Below, piece by piece: positions 17,935-27,385 of a stretch of DNA of 50,797 nt. Position 1 is the stretch's first letter, and the number at the start of each line of letters is the position of its first letter. The DNA comes from Betaproteobacteria bacterium (GTDB lineage: Bacteria > Pseudomonadota > Gammaproteobacteria > Burkholderiales > SG8-41). Under the pieces are notes generated by a model. That model searched no databases. It was not told where the DNA came from and saw only the letters and a program-made list of their open reading frames with translations. The DNA lies in the NCBI GenBank assembly GCA_025363575.1, contig JANYDM010000026.1:1-50797 (forward strand). Direction: 5' to 3'. A program made the translations under genes and the position numbers.

Positions 17935-19095
17935 ATGGCAGCAGGCAGCACCTGGATAGAGCATTTTCCCGGCAACATGAATTGGTCGAACGCGGCCCTT
18001 GTCACCAAGGGCATGGCGCCGTACGGCGCGGTCGCGCTCGGTGAAATCGATGAGATATGCGAGCGCCTCAAGCCGCGCCAGAACGAACCGGACGCATGGC
18101 GCGAGGAATGGTGCGCAATGGCGCGCCGGCTTGAGCAGGTGGCGGACAAAGCGGCAGCAGAAGGGCGCCAGCATACGGCGGGCAATTATTATTTGCGCGC
18201 CGGCATGTATTACTTCACCGGCGAACGGTTTATTTACCCCGGCCCTGTCAAACTCGAAGTCGGCAAAAAATCGCTGCAATGCCAGCGCGCGGGGCTGGAA
18301 CGACGATACCCGAACATGGAGTTCGTCGAAGTGCCGTTCGAGAACACCACATTGCCGGCGATATTTCTGAAGGCGCCGGGAGTGACCGGACGCGTGCCAA
18401 CCATCGTGGTTTTCAACGGGATGGACAACTGCAAGGAAATGAGCGTCCTGTTCAATGGCCTCGAATTCGCCGCGCGCGGCTGGCATACGCTGGCGATCGA
18501 CGGCCCCGGGCAAGGCGAATCACTGCGTCTGCGCGGTCTTTATGCCCGCCACGACTACGAAGTCGCCGGCACTGCAGCCTATGACTATGTATCCAGGCGA
18601 CCGGACGTCGACCCGAAGAAGGTCGCCGTCATGGGCTACAGCTTCGGCGGCTATTACGCGTCGCGTGTTGCTGCGTTCGAAAAACGCTACGCGGCAGGCG
18701 TCGCCTTCGCCGCGCTACATTGGGACCTGGCGGGCTGGCAAAGTGAGATAAAGCGCCGCCTGGAGGTCAACCCCAGGAACACCGCGCAGTCGGCCTTCCA
18801 TTTCCGCTGGATCATGGGTCATATCGATGATGCCGATGCCGCCATTGAAAAAGCGAAGAAATTTTCGTTGGCAGGGGTCGCGGAGCAGATCACCTGTCCT
18901 TTCTTGATCGTGCACGGCGATGCGGACAAGGTGGTGCCGGTGGCGTCTGCTCATAAGCTCTTCGACGCCGTGGGATCTGAAAAGAAAGAACTGTGCATCC
19001 TGACGGCCGTGGATGGCGGGACCTATCATGCCCAAGCGGACAACCGGCAAGTAGGGGTCGATTACATCGCTGATTGGCTTGCAGCCACCCTTTGA
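17935..19095 (+). CDS. alpha/beta hydrolase, FrsA / pseudooxynicotine-hydrolase-like
   Basis: 386 residues from ATG 17935, 25 nt after the Bug stop. The N-terminal 120 residues are a helical cap-like region (ICERLKPRQNEPDAWREEW...). The hydrolase core follows, with PTIVVFNGMDNCKEM as the oxyanion strand, nucleophile serine in VAVMGYSFGGYYASR, acid in IVHGDADKVVP and histidine in GGTYHAQADN. This layout is that of the DHPON hydrolase/FrsA group (PF06500-like), which cleave C-C bonds next to a ketone or act on small esters. The gene order suggests a side role in the same catabolic route. Confidence 0.87.
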   Translation: MAAGSTWIEHFPGNMNWSNAALVTKGMAPYGAVALGEIDEICERLKPRQNEPDAWREEWCAMARRLEQVADKAAAEGRQHTAGNYYLRAGMYYFTGERFIYPGPVKLEVGKKSLQCQRAGLERRYPNMEFVEVPFENTTLPAIFLKAPGVTGRVPTIVVFNGMDNCKEMSVLFNGLEFAARGWHTLAIDGPGQGESLRLRGLYARHDYEVAGTAAYDYVSRRPDVDPKKVAVMGYSFGGYYASRVAAFEKRYAAGVAFAALHWDLAGWQSEIKRRLEVNPRNTAQSAFHFRWIMGHIDDADAAIEKAKKFSLAGVAEQITCPFLIVHGDADKVVPVASAHKLFDAVGSEKKELCILTAVDGGTYHAQADNRQVGVDYIADWLAATL

Positions 19096-19193
19096 GGCGG
19101 GCTGGAGCCGTTATATTTAATATTTAACATAATATACATTATACGAAGTATAAATCAGGTAGTCCACCGATTCTAATTCGACCTTAAAAAGTC
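19096..19193. other. AT-rich convergent intergenic gap
   Basis: 98 bp between convergent genes. The 19111-19155 part is strikingly AT-rich and contains the palindrome TTATAC-GAA-GTATAA (19139-19153). No classic terminator is visible. Confidence 0.5.
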
Positions 19194-19835
19194 CTAGCGC
19201 TGCGCGTGCTTCGCTATTAGTTCAACGATCTGCGGATGCTTTCGTTCCTGCGCAATCGAAGCCGCAGTTGCCCCCGCCGCGGTCTGCATACCCGCATCAG
19301 CGCCGCTCGCAAGCAACAGGGATACAACTGCCGCGTTCCCTTCACGCGCCGCCATCATCAATGGCGTATTGCCGTTCTCGGCCGTCGCATTGACCTGGGC
19401 GCCATACGATATCAATAGCCGCGCCACGTTCAAATGGCCGCCCGATGCCGCATACATTAACGGCGTCCAGCCCGGTTGATTGACCTCGGCGCCGCGCGTC
19501 AGCAGGCTGCGCGTCGCGTCCACATTGCCCTTGATGGCGGCCAGCATCAGCGCCGTTTCCCCGAATTGATTGCGGGCAGCGACGTTCGCCCGTGCATCGA
19601 GCAACAGTTTGGCGGCACCGGCGCTCCCTTCCTTGATCGCCAGCATGAGCAAAGTCGTGCCTTCCTGGTCACTGGTGTTCACGTCGACGCCGCGTTTGAG
19701 CAATCCGGCGACGATCTCGGTCTGGTTCTGTTTGACCGCAGCGATCATGTCTTCGTAAGCGCCGGCGGCCGCGAATGAACAGGCAAGGGTTAAAGTAAAC
19801 CCTGAAACAATCCTGTTAATCAACATTAAGTTCAT
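19194..19835 (-). CDS. secreted ankyrin-repeat protein
   Basis: 213 residues with a signal peptide (LINRIVSGFTLTLACSFAAAGA). At least five ankyrin repeats follow from about residue 25: GTTLLMLAIKEG, GETALMLAAIKG, GWTPLMYAASGG, GNTPLMMAAREG and a decayed last one. Periplasmic ankyrin proteins mediate protein contacts, and a specific partner is not evident. The start overlaps the tatD stop by 4 nt (ATGA), so it is the tail of the long leftward operon. It occupies a similar place in other betaproteobacterial chromosomes. Confidence 0.9.
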   Translation of the reverse strand: MNLMLINRIVSGFTLTLACSFAAAGAYEDMIAAVKQNQTEIVAGLLKRGVDVNTSDQEGTTLLMLAIKEGSAGAAKLLLDARANVAARNQFGETALMLAAIKGNVDATRSLLTRGAEVNQPGWTPLMYAASGGHLNVARLLISYGAQVNATAENGNTPLMMAAREGNAAVVSLLLASGADAGMQTAAGATAASIAQERKHPQIVELIAKHAQR

Positions 19836-20602
19836 CGAGTAATTCCATTGAATAACTTGAAAAAATTATTTGTCGTATTACTGCAGACCTTGCCAAAATC
19901 AACCGCATGGAGCCGGGCGATCTCTTCGGCTACGTGTTTAACGTAAGCCGGCTGGTTCGTCCGTCCGCGGAAGGGTACCGGCGCGAGGTAGGGCGAATCG
20001 GTCTCCACCAGCATTTGCGTCAAAGGCACGTGAGTTGCGACTTCCTTGATGGCTTTTGCGTTCTTGAACGTCACTATTCCTGAAAACGAGATATAAAACC
20101 CCAGATCCATCGCACCTTTGGCGACTTCCATGGATTCGGTGAAGCAATGCATGACACCGCCCGCCCTGTCCGCGCCCTCTTCGCGCATGATGCGCAAAGT
20201 ATCTTCCGCGGCCTCCCGCGTATGGATAATCAGCGGCTTCCCGCATTCACGAGCGGCCCGGATATGCGTGCGGAAACGTTCACGCTGCCATTCCAGGTCG
20301 CCCTTGAGCCGGAAGTAGTCCAGCCCGGTTTCGCCGATCGCGACTATTCTGGGATGGTCTGCCAGGGTCACAAGTTCCCCCACGGACACCGGGGCGACGG
20401 CCTCATAGTCCGGATGCACGCCGACGGACGCGTGGACCTGCGGGTAGGTTTCGGCGAGCTTGCGCACGCGCGGGAAGTCCTCCAGCGTCACCGACACGCA
20501 CAGCGCGCGCTCGACCCGGTTTTCGCGCATCAATTCGAATACCGAATCGAGCTGACCCGCCAGTTCGGGGAAATCGATATGGCAATGCGAGTCAACGAGC
20601 AT
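19832..20602 (-). CDS. tatD: TatD-family metal-dependent DNase/hydrolase
   Basis: 256 residues, TIM-barrel hydrolase. Metal ligands are seen in SHCHID (H6, H8), IGETGLDYF, IIHTREA, GVMHCFTES and VETDSPYLAPVPFRG. TatD proteins are 3'-5' exonucleases acting on damaged DNA/RNA, or D-aminoacyl-tRNA deacylase-like. It follows holB with an 11-nt overlap. The YcfH/TatD paralogue next to holB is a standard arrangement. Confidence 0.93.
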   Translation of the reverse strand: MLVDSHCHIDFPELAGQLDSVFELMRENRVERALCVSVTLEDFPRVRKLAETYPQVHASVGVHPDYEAVAPVSVGELVTLADHPRIVAIGETGLDYFRLKGDLEWQRERFRTHIRAARECGKPLIIHTREAAEDTLRIMREEGADRAGGVMHCFTESMEVAKGAMDLGFYISFSGIVTFKNAKAIKEVATHVPLTQMLVETDSPYLAPVPFRGRTNQPAYVKHVAEEIARLHAVDFGKVCSNTTNNFFKLFNGITR

Positions 20603-21617
20603 AACTGTCCGTCAGATCTTCACCGCGCAGCAACGCGACGTACGTAAATAATAGCTGTTCGATATAGAGACGTGCGTTAAGCGGATGATGCACGCTGCGC
20701 TGGAGCCGGACCATTGTCCGGTGGAAGCGCGCGATGTCGATGGCGCGCAGACGGGCCGCCATCTGCCCCAGCGGTTTTGCATAATCAGGGTTGTAGCGCA
20801 CGCGACCGCTGGATTTCGCGCTTAACAGGTCATAGCTCCAGCGCTGCAGCCAGCCGAGCAGGCGTGGCAGCGGAAAATCCCGTAGGGTCTCCGCGAGCGA
20901 GAATGCATCCATGTCCGGCGCCGCGAGATTGGCCAGTAGGGATTTCCGCTGCGACCAATATTCGCTGTCGTTGAGTTCGCGTGCGGCAAGCGGCGCATTG
21001 CCCGTCTGCGCGAGGCTTAACGCGGGCTCGGCAACGCCCTGCTCGCGCAGCCATTTTTCCGCTATTGGTGCTGCCGGCGTAGGCAGCGCGATTTGCTGGC
21101 AGCGGCTGATGATAGTGGCGGGCAGATAGCTCGCGCGATGCGCCACCAGCAGGAAGCGTGTCGCCGGCGGCGGCTCCTCCAGGCTTTTCAGCAGCGCATT
21201 CGCCGCATTCACATTGAGCGTTTCTGCCGGGTAAAACACGATGGTTTTGCCGCCCGCCTGATGTCCGGTCAGATTGATGAAATCGTGCAGGCCGCGCACG
21301 TCGTCGACCGATATCTGCTGGCTGGGTTTACGATCGCCGGCCGCACTTTCAGCATCCGGACGCAGGATTTCCGGCACGAGCTCACGGTAATCGGGATGCG
21401 CGCCCGTTGCAAACCACCTGCAGCTCTGGCAAGTGCCGCATGCGGCGCCGCTACCATCGGGCGTGATGCAGGCAAGCGATTGCGCGAGCGAGCGCACAAA
21501 TTCGCGTTTGCCTATGCCTTCCCTGCCATGGAACAGCAACGCATGGGGCAGCGCCGCCCGGCGCTGCAGGATTTCGTCCCACCGCGTCTGGAGCCACGGA
21601 TAAACCGTTACGGGCAC
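20592..21617 (-). CDS. holB: DNA polymerase III subunit delta prime
   Basis: 341 residues. Clamp-loader AAA+ fold: degenerate P-loop [11 protein letters not shown] near residue 29-39, zinc-finger cysteines in [17 protein letters not shown], and sensor segment [17 protein letters not shown]. Part of the clamp loader that places the beta clamp on primed DNA. It overlaps tmk by 10 nt. In many betaproteobacteria a pilZ gene separates holB and tatD; here the two overlap directly. Confidence 0.93.
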   Translation of the reverse strand: MPVTVYPWLQTRWDEILQRRAALPHALLFHGREGIGKREFVRSLAQSLACITPDGSGAACGTCQSCRWFATGAHPDYRELVPEILRPDAESAAGDRKPSQQISVDDVRGLHDFINLTGHQAGGKTIVFYPAETLNVNAANALLKSLEEPPPATRFLLVAHRASYLPATIISRCQQIALPTPAAPIAEKWLREQGVAEPALSLAQTGNAPLAARELNDSEYWSQRKSLLANLAAPDMDAFSLAETLRDFPLPRLLGWLQRWSYDLLSAKSSGRVRYNPDYAKPLGQMAARLRAIDIARFHRTMVRLQRSVHHPLNARLYIEQLLFTYVALLRGEDLTDSYAR

Positions 21618-22225
21618 AGCGGCCCCAAGATCTCGACCAGCTTGTCGCGAATTTCTGCAATGCCCGCGCTCGCATCGATCACGCGCATGCGCGCTGGATT
21701 TTCCCGCGCGCGGCGCAGATAGCCTTCGCGCACGCGAGTAAAAAAATCATCCTGCTCCTGCTCAAAGCGGTCAGCGGTCTTGATGCTGCCGGCGCGCTGG
21801 CGCCCTACTGCCGGCGCGACATCGAACAGTATCGTCAGATCCGGCTGCAATCCACCCTGGACCCACTGCTCGAGTGTGCGCAGCCGGGCCCAATCGACGC
21901 CGCTGCCGCTGCCCTGATAGGCAAAAGTCGCGTCAGTAAAGCGGTCGCAAATCACCCAGTCTCCTGCGGCCAGTGCGGGGCCTATTACTTTATCGATGTG
22001 CTCGCGGCGGGCGGCAAACATCAGCAGCGCTTCGGTTTCGAGATTCCTCGCCTGCGTTTTATCGAGCAGAATTTCGCGCAGCTTTTCACCCAATGCAGTG
22101 CCGCCCGGCTCGCGTGTCACGACGACCTTGATGCCGCGCTGGCGGAAAAAATCCGCGAGCCAGCTCAACTGCGTGCTTTTGCCCGCGCCGTCGATGCCTT
22201 CGAGAGTGATGAATTTTTCGTGCAT
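21608..22225 (-). CDS. tmk: thymidylate kinase
   Basis: 205 residues. P-loop [10 protein letters not shown] (residues 9-18), the DR(Y/F) region in [17 protein letters not shown], and the lid near [14 protein letters not shown]. It phosphorylates dTMP to dTDP. It is 5 nt after mltG and overlaps holB, the conserved order for this operon. Confidence 0.95.
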   Translation of the reverse strand: MHEKFITLEGIDGAGKSTQLSWLADFFRQRGIKVVVTREPGGTALGEKLREILLDKTQARNLETEALLMFAARREHIDKVIGPALAAGDWVICDRFTDATFAYQGSGSGVDWARLRTLEQWVQGGLQPDLTILFDVAPAVGRQRAGSIKTADRFEQEQDDFFTRVREGYLRRARENPARMRVIDASAGIAEIRDKLVEILGPLCP

Positions 22226-22230
22226 TGCAT

Positions 22231-23241
22231 TCAGCGATTGGGGCGCCGCTGGTATTTTGTCACGGCGCGCTCGTGGTCGGCGAGATTGTTCGAAAAATGC
22301 GACGAGCCGTCGCCGCGCGCGACGAAATAAAGCGCTTTGCCGGGCAGTGGATTGAGCGTCGCGGTCATGGCGGCCAGGCCTGGCAGCGCAATAGGTGTCG
22401 GCGGCAGCCCCGTTCTCGTATAAGTGTTGTATGGACCGTCGGCGAGCAGATCCGCTTTGCGCAGATTACCGTCGAATTGCGCGCCCAGCCCGTAGATGAC
22501 CGTGGGATCAGTCTGCAACTTCATGTGAATCTTGAGGCGATTTACGAAGACCGACGCGATCAGCGGTCTTTCGGCGGGTTGCCCGGTCTCCTTTTCCACG
22601 ACCGATGCGAGTATGAGTGCTTGATAAGGCGATTCGAACGGCAGACCGCGCGCGCGCGCGCTCCAAAGCGCGTCCAGCCGCGCCTGCATGGCGCGGTAGG
22701 CGCGTTGCAACACCGCGATATCGCTGGCGCCACTCGGAAAAAAGTAAGTGTCGGGGAAGAACCATCCCTCGGGCGACGGCTGCGAAATGCCGACACGGGC
22801 GGCGACCTCCGCGTCCGTTGCGCCGTGCGTCTCATGCTTGAGCGCCGGGTGCGCATCTAGCGCCGCCCTTGTCTGCGCAACTGTCCAGCCTTCGACGAAC
22901 GTAATCTGGTCCTGTCCGCGACTACGCGACGAAATCATGCCCAGCAGTTCGTACGGTGTCGTGGCGGCGCGGATTTCGTAATTGCCCGCCTGGACGCGGC
23001 TCGGGTCGCCGATCAGCCGCGCGAATATTTCGAATTGCCACGGCGATCCGAGCGCGCCGGCCGCCTGCATCTGGCGTGCTGCGCTGCGCAGGCTGCTGCC
23101 TTGATGCAGGCTGAATTGCAGCGGCGTCTGTGTTTGTGATTTTGTCCAACCGAAGACGCCGACCCACGCCGCGCACGCGACCACAATCAGTATGCCCAGC
23201 CATACGATTCGCTTGAAGAAGCGCTTAAGTGCCTTGAGCAT
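22231..23241 (-). CDS. mltG: endolytic murein transglycosylase MltG
   Basis: 336 residues (YceG family, PF02618). One N-terminal membrane helix ([21 protein letters not shown]) anchors the protein in the inner membrane. The LysM-like part follows, then the catalytic segment [28 protein letters not shown] with the active glutamate, and [18 protein letters not shown] near the end. It cuts nascent peptidoglycan strands. The start overlaps the pabC end by 17 nt, as usual for this pair. Confidence 0.94.
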   Translation of the reverse strand: MLKALKRFFKRIVWLGILIVVACAAWVGVFGWTKSQTQTPLQFSLHQGSSLRSAARQMQAAGALGSPWQFEIFARLIGDPSRVQAGNYEIRAATTPYELLGMISSRSRGQDQITFVEGWTVAQTRAALDAHPALKHETHGATDAEVAARVGISQPSPEGWFFPDTYFFPSGASDIAVLQRAYRAMQARLDALWSARARGLPFESPYQALILASVVEKETGQPAERPLIASVFVNRLKIHMKLQTDPTVIYGLGAQFDGNLRKADLLADGPYNTYTRTGLPPTPIALPGLAAMTATLNPLPGKALYFVARGDGSSHFSNNLADHERAVTKYQRRPNR

Positions 23242-24040
23242 CGCCGAGCAGTTGCTGAAGTCGGGTTGTAAGCGGACCTTTTGCCCAGGTCTTCCCGTCG
23301 ATCGTCACAATGGGCCACAGGCCGATCACGCTGTTGACGACAAACAGCTCGTCGGCGGCCAGCAACTCATCGAGTGTAACGTCGGCGATATGCAACGGAA
23401 TGTCGTGGGCTCGCGCGAGGTCAATTACGAGGTTGCGCATCACGCCGTCGACGCCGCAACGCGTCAACGCCGGAGTAAAGAGCGCATCGTGCCTTACGGC
23501 AAAGAGATTGCTCATGGTTCCGCAGACTACGTTCCCGCCGGTGTCGAGCATCAATCCCTCGGCGATCCGAGTGTCGCTCCATTCGGCGCGCGCGAGCACG
23601 TTTTCAAGGCGGTTCAAATGCTTGAGGCCCGCCAGCGCCGGCTGAGTGGAGAGCCTGAGCCGGCATAGCTGGACCTGCACGCCGCAGTCGTAGTACTGCG
23701 CAGGATAGGTTGGCGGCGCATTGCTGATGACCAAACGCGTCATCTCGTGCTTGTCCGGCATCGCATAGCCGCGTGCGGCCTCGCCGCGTGTCACGATGAT
23801 CTTTACGATGCAGTCGGGTTCGGTCGTTGCCACGAATGCGATGTCGCGCTCCAAATCTTTCTGCGCGGGGCAAATTAGTTTCAACGCATGGCAATCGTCC
23901 GCGAGCTTGGCGTATTGACGCTGCCACAAAACGGGTTTCGCGCCACGCAGCGAAAAAGTGCGGAATACGCCGTCGCCGTAGGCGAGGCCGCGATCGCGGA
24001 CGCTGATTGCATCGCTGACAATGCCGTTCACCAGATTCAT
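23225..24040 (-). CDS. pabC: aminodeoxychorismate lyase
   Basis: 271 residues from ATG 24040; the frame runs on to 24256 but that part is Arg/Ser-rich read-out of the fabF end. PLP class IV fold: DRGLAYGDGVFRTFSLRG near residue 17, the lysine in LAGLKHLNRLENVLAR, and EGLMLDTGGNVVCGTMSNLFAV. It makes 4-aminobenzoate for folate. A D-amino-acid or branched-chain transaminase is the alternative for this fold, but position between fabF and mltG settles it. Confidence 0.92.
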   Translation of the reverse strand: MNLVNGIVSDAISVRDRGLAYGDGVFRTFSLRGAKPVLWQRQYAKLADDCHALKLICPAQKDLERDIAFVATTEPDCIVKIIVTRGEAARGYAMPDKHEMTRLVISNAPPTYPAQYYDCGVQVQLCRLRLSTQPALAGLKHLNRLENVLARAEWSDTRIAEGLMLDTGGNVVCGTMSNLFAVRHDALFTPALTRCGVDGVMRNLVIDLARAHDIPLHIADVTLDELLAADELFVVNSVIGLWPIVTIDGKTWAKGPLTTRLQQLLGDAQGT

Positions 24041-24083
24041 CGGGGAGACCGCGCCGGCATTGGTACGCGCGTGAACGGCGGAT

Positions 24084-25322
24084 TCAGACCGCGCGGAATA
24101 CCAGGCTGCCGTTAGTGCCGCCGAAACCGAACGAGTTCGAAATGGCGATCTTGATACGCATCTTGCGCGCCTGGTTCGGGACGTAGTCGAGATCGCATTG
24201 CGGATCCTGATTGACGAGGTTGATCGTCGGCGGCGCGATCTGCTCGTGCAGCGCAAGCGCGGTAAATACTGCCTCGATGCCGCCGGCAGCGCCGAGCAAA
24301 TGGCCGGTCATGGATTTCGTCGAGCTCACTGCAAGCTTTTTCGCGTGCTCGCCGAAACTGCGCTTGACCGCGATAGTTTCGGCAATGTCGCCCAACGGAG
24401 TCGACGTGCCGTGCGCGTTGACGTAATCGATCTCATCGGGATTGACGCTCGCATTGCGCATGGCGTTCTTCATGCAACGCGCGGCGCCCTCGCCATCTTC
24501 GCTGGGTGCCGTAATGTGATGGGCGTCGGCGCTCAAGCCGTAGCCCGCGAGCTCGCAGTAGATGCGTGCGCCGCGTTTTTTTGCATGTTCGTATTCTTCG
24601 AGCACCAGCACGCCGGAGCCTTCGCCGAGCACGAAGCCATCGCGGTCGACGTCCCACGGGCGGCTGGCAAGTTCGGGCGTATCATTGCGTGTCGAGAGCG
24701 CGCGCGCCGCGCAAAAACCGCCGACGCCAAGCGGGGAAACCGTCGACTCCGCACCGCCGGCGATCATCACGTCGGCATCGCCGTATTCGATAAAACGGCC
24801 GGCCTCGCCGATGCTGTGGTTGGCGGTCGTGCACGCGGTTACCACTGCGATGTTCGGGCCCTTGAGTCCGTACATGATCGATAGCTGGCCCGAAATCATG
24901 TTGATGATGGAACCTGGCACGAAGAATGGCGAAACTTTGCGCACGCCGCCAGCGAGCAGAGCGTCGTGCGTGGTTTCTATCAACGGCAGGCCGCCGATGC
25001 CGGAACCTATGCAGACCCCGATCTGCTCGAGGTTTTCCTGCTCGAGGTTCAGCCCCGAATCCTTGATCGCGTCGATGCCGGCAGCCAAACCGTAATGGAT
25101 AAACGTGTCGAAACGGCGTGCTTCTTTGGGCGCAAGCCATTTTGCGACTTCAAATCCCTTCACTTCACCTGCGATCTGGGTGGGAAGCTTGGAGGCGTCG
25201 AAACGCGTGATGCGTGTGATTCCCGATCTGCCAGCGACGACATTGCCCCAGGCTGCGGGAATACCAATCCCGACCGGAGAAATGATGCCCAGACCGGTTA
25301 CGACTACTCTGCGTCTTGCCAA
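24084..25322 (-). CDS. fabF: 3-oxoacyl-ACP synthase II
   Basis: 412 residues. Nucleophile C164 in VTACTTANHS, catalytic histidines in NAHGTSTPLGD and KSMTGHLLGAAGG, and the closing glycine-rich NSFGFGGTNGSLVF. It condenses malonyl-ACP with growing acyl chains. The active-site context ACTTANHSIG differs a little from the common ACATG. It lies 30 nt after acpP and 43 nt before pabC. Confidence 0.96.
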   Translation of the reverse strand: MARRRVVVTGLGIISPVGIGIPAAWGNVVAGRSGITRITRFDASKLPTQIAGEVKGFEVAKWLAPKEARRFDTFIHYGLAAGIDAIKDSGLNLEQENLEQIGVCIGSGIGGLPLIETTHDALLAGGVRKVSPFFVPGSIINMISGQLSIMYGLKGPNIAVVTACTTANHSIGEAGRFIEYGDADVMIAGGAESTVSPLGVGGFCAARALSTRNDTPELASRPWDVDRDGFVLGEGSGVLVLEEYEHAKKRGARIYCELAGYGLSADAHHITAPSEDGEGAARCMKNAMRNASVNPDEIDYVNAHGTSTPLGDIAETIAVKRSFGEHAKKLAVSSTKSMTGHLLGAAGGIEAVFTALALHEQIAPPTINLVNQDPQCDLDYVPNQARKMRIKIAISNSFGFGGTNGSLVFRAV

Positions 25323-25352
25323 AGGGATTCCGCGGCTTGCTGCTGCTGGAAA

Positions 25353-25589
25353 TTACTTAACGTGTGCTTTTACGTAGTCGATTGCCTGCTGGACAGTCGT
25401 GATCTTTTCGGCGTCTTCGTCCGGTATTTCACACTCGAACTCTTCTTCGAGCGCCATCACCAGCTCCACCGTGTCCAGCGAATCCGCGCCGAGGTCGTTG
25501 ACGAACGACGATTCGTTCTTCACGTCCGCTTCGTTCACGCCCAGTTGCTCGGCCACGATCTTCTTGACGCGTTGTTCTATGTTTTCCAT
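25353..25589 (-). CDS. acpP: acyl carrier protein
   Basis: 78 residues, strongly acidic. S37 in [10 protein letters not shown] carries the 4'-phosphopantetheine arm. Helix I, II and III are all typical ([34 protein letters not shown]). It carries all intermediates of fatty-acid synthesis. Confidence 0.97.
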   Translation of the reverse strand: MENIEQRVKKIVAEQLGVNEADVKNESSFVNDLGADSLDTVELVMALEEEFECEIPDEDAEKITTVQQAIDYVKAHVK

Positions 25590-25677
25590 CCGTTTCCCCT
25601 TCAGGAATCAATCCAGTTTTTTCCAAACGCTATTTTACCAAATCCCGCGCTCGCCATCTAATCAATCCAATCGCGCC

Positions 25678-26436
25678 CTATTCCATCAACATCCCGCCAT
25701 TGACGTGCAAAGTCGCCCCGGTAATATAGCTTGCGGCCGGGCCGGCGAGAAATGCGACGGCGCCCGCGACGTCTTCCGCCGCGCCCAACCGCCCCAGCGG
25801 TATCTGCCCGACCAGCGCGGTGCGCTGAGCGTCGTCGAGTGCACGCGTCATGTCCGTGTCTATGAAGCCGGGCGCGACGCAGTTTACCGTAATATTGCGG
25901 CTGCCGATTTCGCGCGCGAGCGACTTGCTGAACCCTATCATGCCGGCTTTGGCCGCTGCGTAGTTGGTCTGGCCGGCGTTGCCCATGACACCGACAACCG
26001 ACGTGATGTTGATAATGCGCCCGCGCCGCGCCTTCATCATCGAGCGGATCAACAGCTTCGACAATCGGTACACGGACTTGAGATTCGTCGACTGGATGTC
26101 GTCCCACTCTTCATCTTTCATGCGCAAAAGCAGGTTGTCACGCGTAATGCCGGCGTTATTGACGAGTATTGCGATGTCGCCAAACTGTTTTTGCACTGCC
26201 GTGGTGACGGCTTCGGCCTGGGTCGCATCGTTGACGTTGAGAGCGAAGCCGCTGCCTTTGACGGCGGCCGCTATGAGGTAATCGCTGATGGTTTGCGCCC
26301 CGGCATCGCTGGTGGCTGTTCCCGCAACTGTAGCGCCCTGCCTGCCGAGTTCGAGCGCGATCGCTTTGCCTATGCCGCGCGTGGCGCCGGTGACCAGCGC
26401 GACCTGACCGTTCAGCGCCGACGTTTCATTGGTCAT
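25678..26436 (-). CDS. fabG: 3-oxoacyl-ACP reductase
   Basis: 252 residues from ATG 26436, whose A is shared with the fabD stop (TGATG coupling); a GTG one codon earlier is possible. NADPH motif TGATRGIG (about 16-23), NNAG, catalytic S146, Y159 and K163 in NITSVVG and TNYAAAKAG. It reduces 3-oxoacyl-ACP. Standard place between fabD and acpP. Confidence 0.95.
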   Translation of the reverse strand: MTNETSALNGQVALVTGATRGIGKAIALELGRQGATVAGTATSDAGAQTISDYLIAAAVKGSGFALNVNDATQAEAVTTAVQKQFGDIAILVNNAGITRDNLLLRMKDEEWDDIQSTNLKSVYRLSKLLIRSMMKARRGRIINITSVVGVMGNAGQTNYAAAKAGMIGFSKSLAREIGSRNITVNCVAPGFIDTDMTRALDDAQRTALVGQIPLGRLGAAEDVAGAVAFLAGPAASYITGATLHVNGGMLME

Positions 26437-27374
26437 CACGCTGCCTTTTGAAAGTTCTGCATGGTTTGCGCCAGGGACGCTGCGTCAGCGATTGCCAAGC
26501 CCTGCAACGTACCCTCGATGCGCTTGGTCATGCCCGCGAGCACCCTGCCGGGCCCGCATTCGGCGACGTGCGTGACGCCCTCCCGCGCGATGGACTTTAT
26601 GACTTCCACCCAGCGCACGGGATTGCACGCCTGGCGCGCGAGCGCTTCCTTGATTGCCTGCGGGTCCGCGACAATTGCGACATCTACATTGTTGATGACG
26701 GGTATCAGCGGCGCGGCGAATGTCACGTCCAACAGATATTTTTCGAGACGCTGCGCGGCCGGCTTGAGCAAAGACGCATGGAACGGCGCGCTTACCGGCA
26801 GCATGACCGCGCGCTTGGCGCCTTTAGCCTTGGCGACATTGGCGGCGCGCTCGACCGCAGCTTTGTGACCGGCAATGACCACCTGGCTGGGCGCATTGAA
26901 ATTGACCGCCTCGACCACTTCGCCCTGCGCGGCTTCAGCGCACGCGGCGCGCACGGCATCGTCATCCAGGCCGAGTATCGCCGCCATCGCGCCGGTACCC
27001 ACTGGCACGGCATCCTGCATCGCTTGCGCGCGAAAACGCACCAACGGTAACGCGTCGCGCAATGTGATGACACCCGCCGTGACCAGCGCGGTGTATTCGC
27101 CAAGACTGTGGCCGGCGACGAGTGCCGGTGGTTCGCCGCCGGCGTCGCGCCACGCCCGATAGACTGCATAACCGGCCGTCAGCATCAAGGGCTGCGTGTT
27201 GACTGTGGAATTGAGTGCGTCGGCCGGGCCGCAGGCGACGAGCTGCCACAAGTCCTGATGCAGAACGTCCGCCGCTTCCGCGAACACATCGCGCACGGAT
27301 TTGTTATCGGCAAAACTTTCCAGCATGCCGACCGACTGCGAACCCTGACCGGGAAAAACCATTGCCAGCTTCAT
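26436..27374 (-). CDS. fabD: malonyl-CoA:ACP transacylase
   Basis: 312 residues. FPGQGSQ at the start, active serine S90 in VAGHSLGEYTAL, arginine in PLVRFRAQAMQ, and histidine in PVSAPFHASLL. It loads malonyl groups onto ACP. Its upstream neighbour should be fabH directly; here a 408-bp inserted repeat element separates the two. Confidence 0.96.
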   Translation of the reverse strand: MKLAMVFPGQGSQSVGMLESFADNKSVRDVFAEAADVLHQDLWQLVACGPADALNSTVNTQPLMLTAGYAVYRAWRDAGGEPPALVAGHSLGEYTALVTAGVITLRDALPLVRFRAQAMQDAVPVGTGAMAAILGLDDDAVRAACAEAAQGEVVEAVNFNAPSQVVIAGHKAAVERAANVAKAKGAKRAVMLPVSAPFHASLLKPAAQRLEKYLLDVTFAAPLIPVINNVDVAIVADPQAIKEALARQACNPVRWVEVIKSIAREGVTHVAECGPGRVLAGMTKRIEGTLQGLAIADAASLAQTMQNFQKAA

Positions 27375-27385
27375 CGCCGCTCCTG

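Noticed and set aside
19128..19153. loxP-like half-site (14 bases identical to one loxP arm plus spacer)
   Set aside because: Only one arm is present, the other arm does not match, no Cre-like recombinase is near, and the AT-rich palindrome explains it.
23225..24256. 343-codon version of pabC
   Set aside because: The first 72 codons are Arg/Ser-rich read-out over the fabF end; the conserved start MNLVNG lies at 24040.
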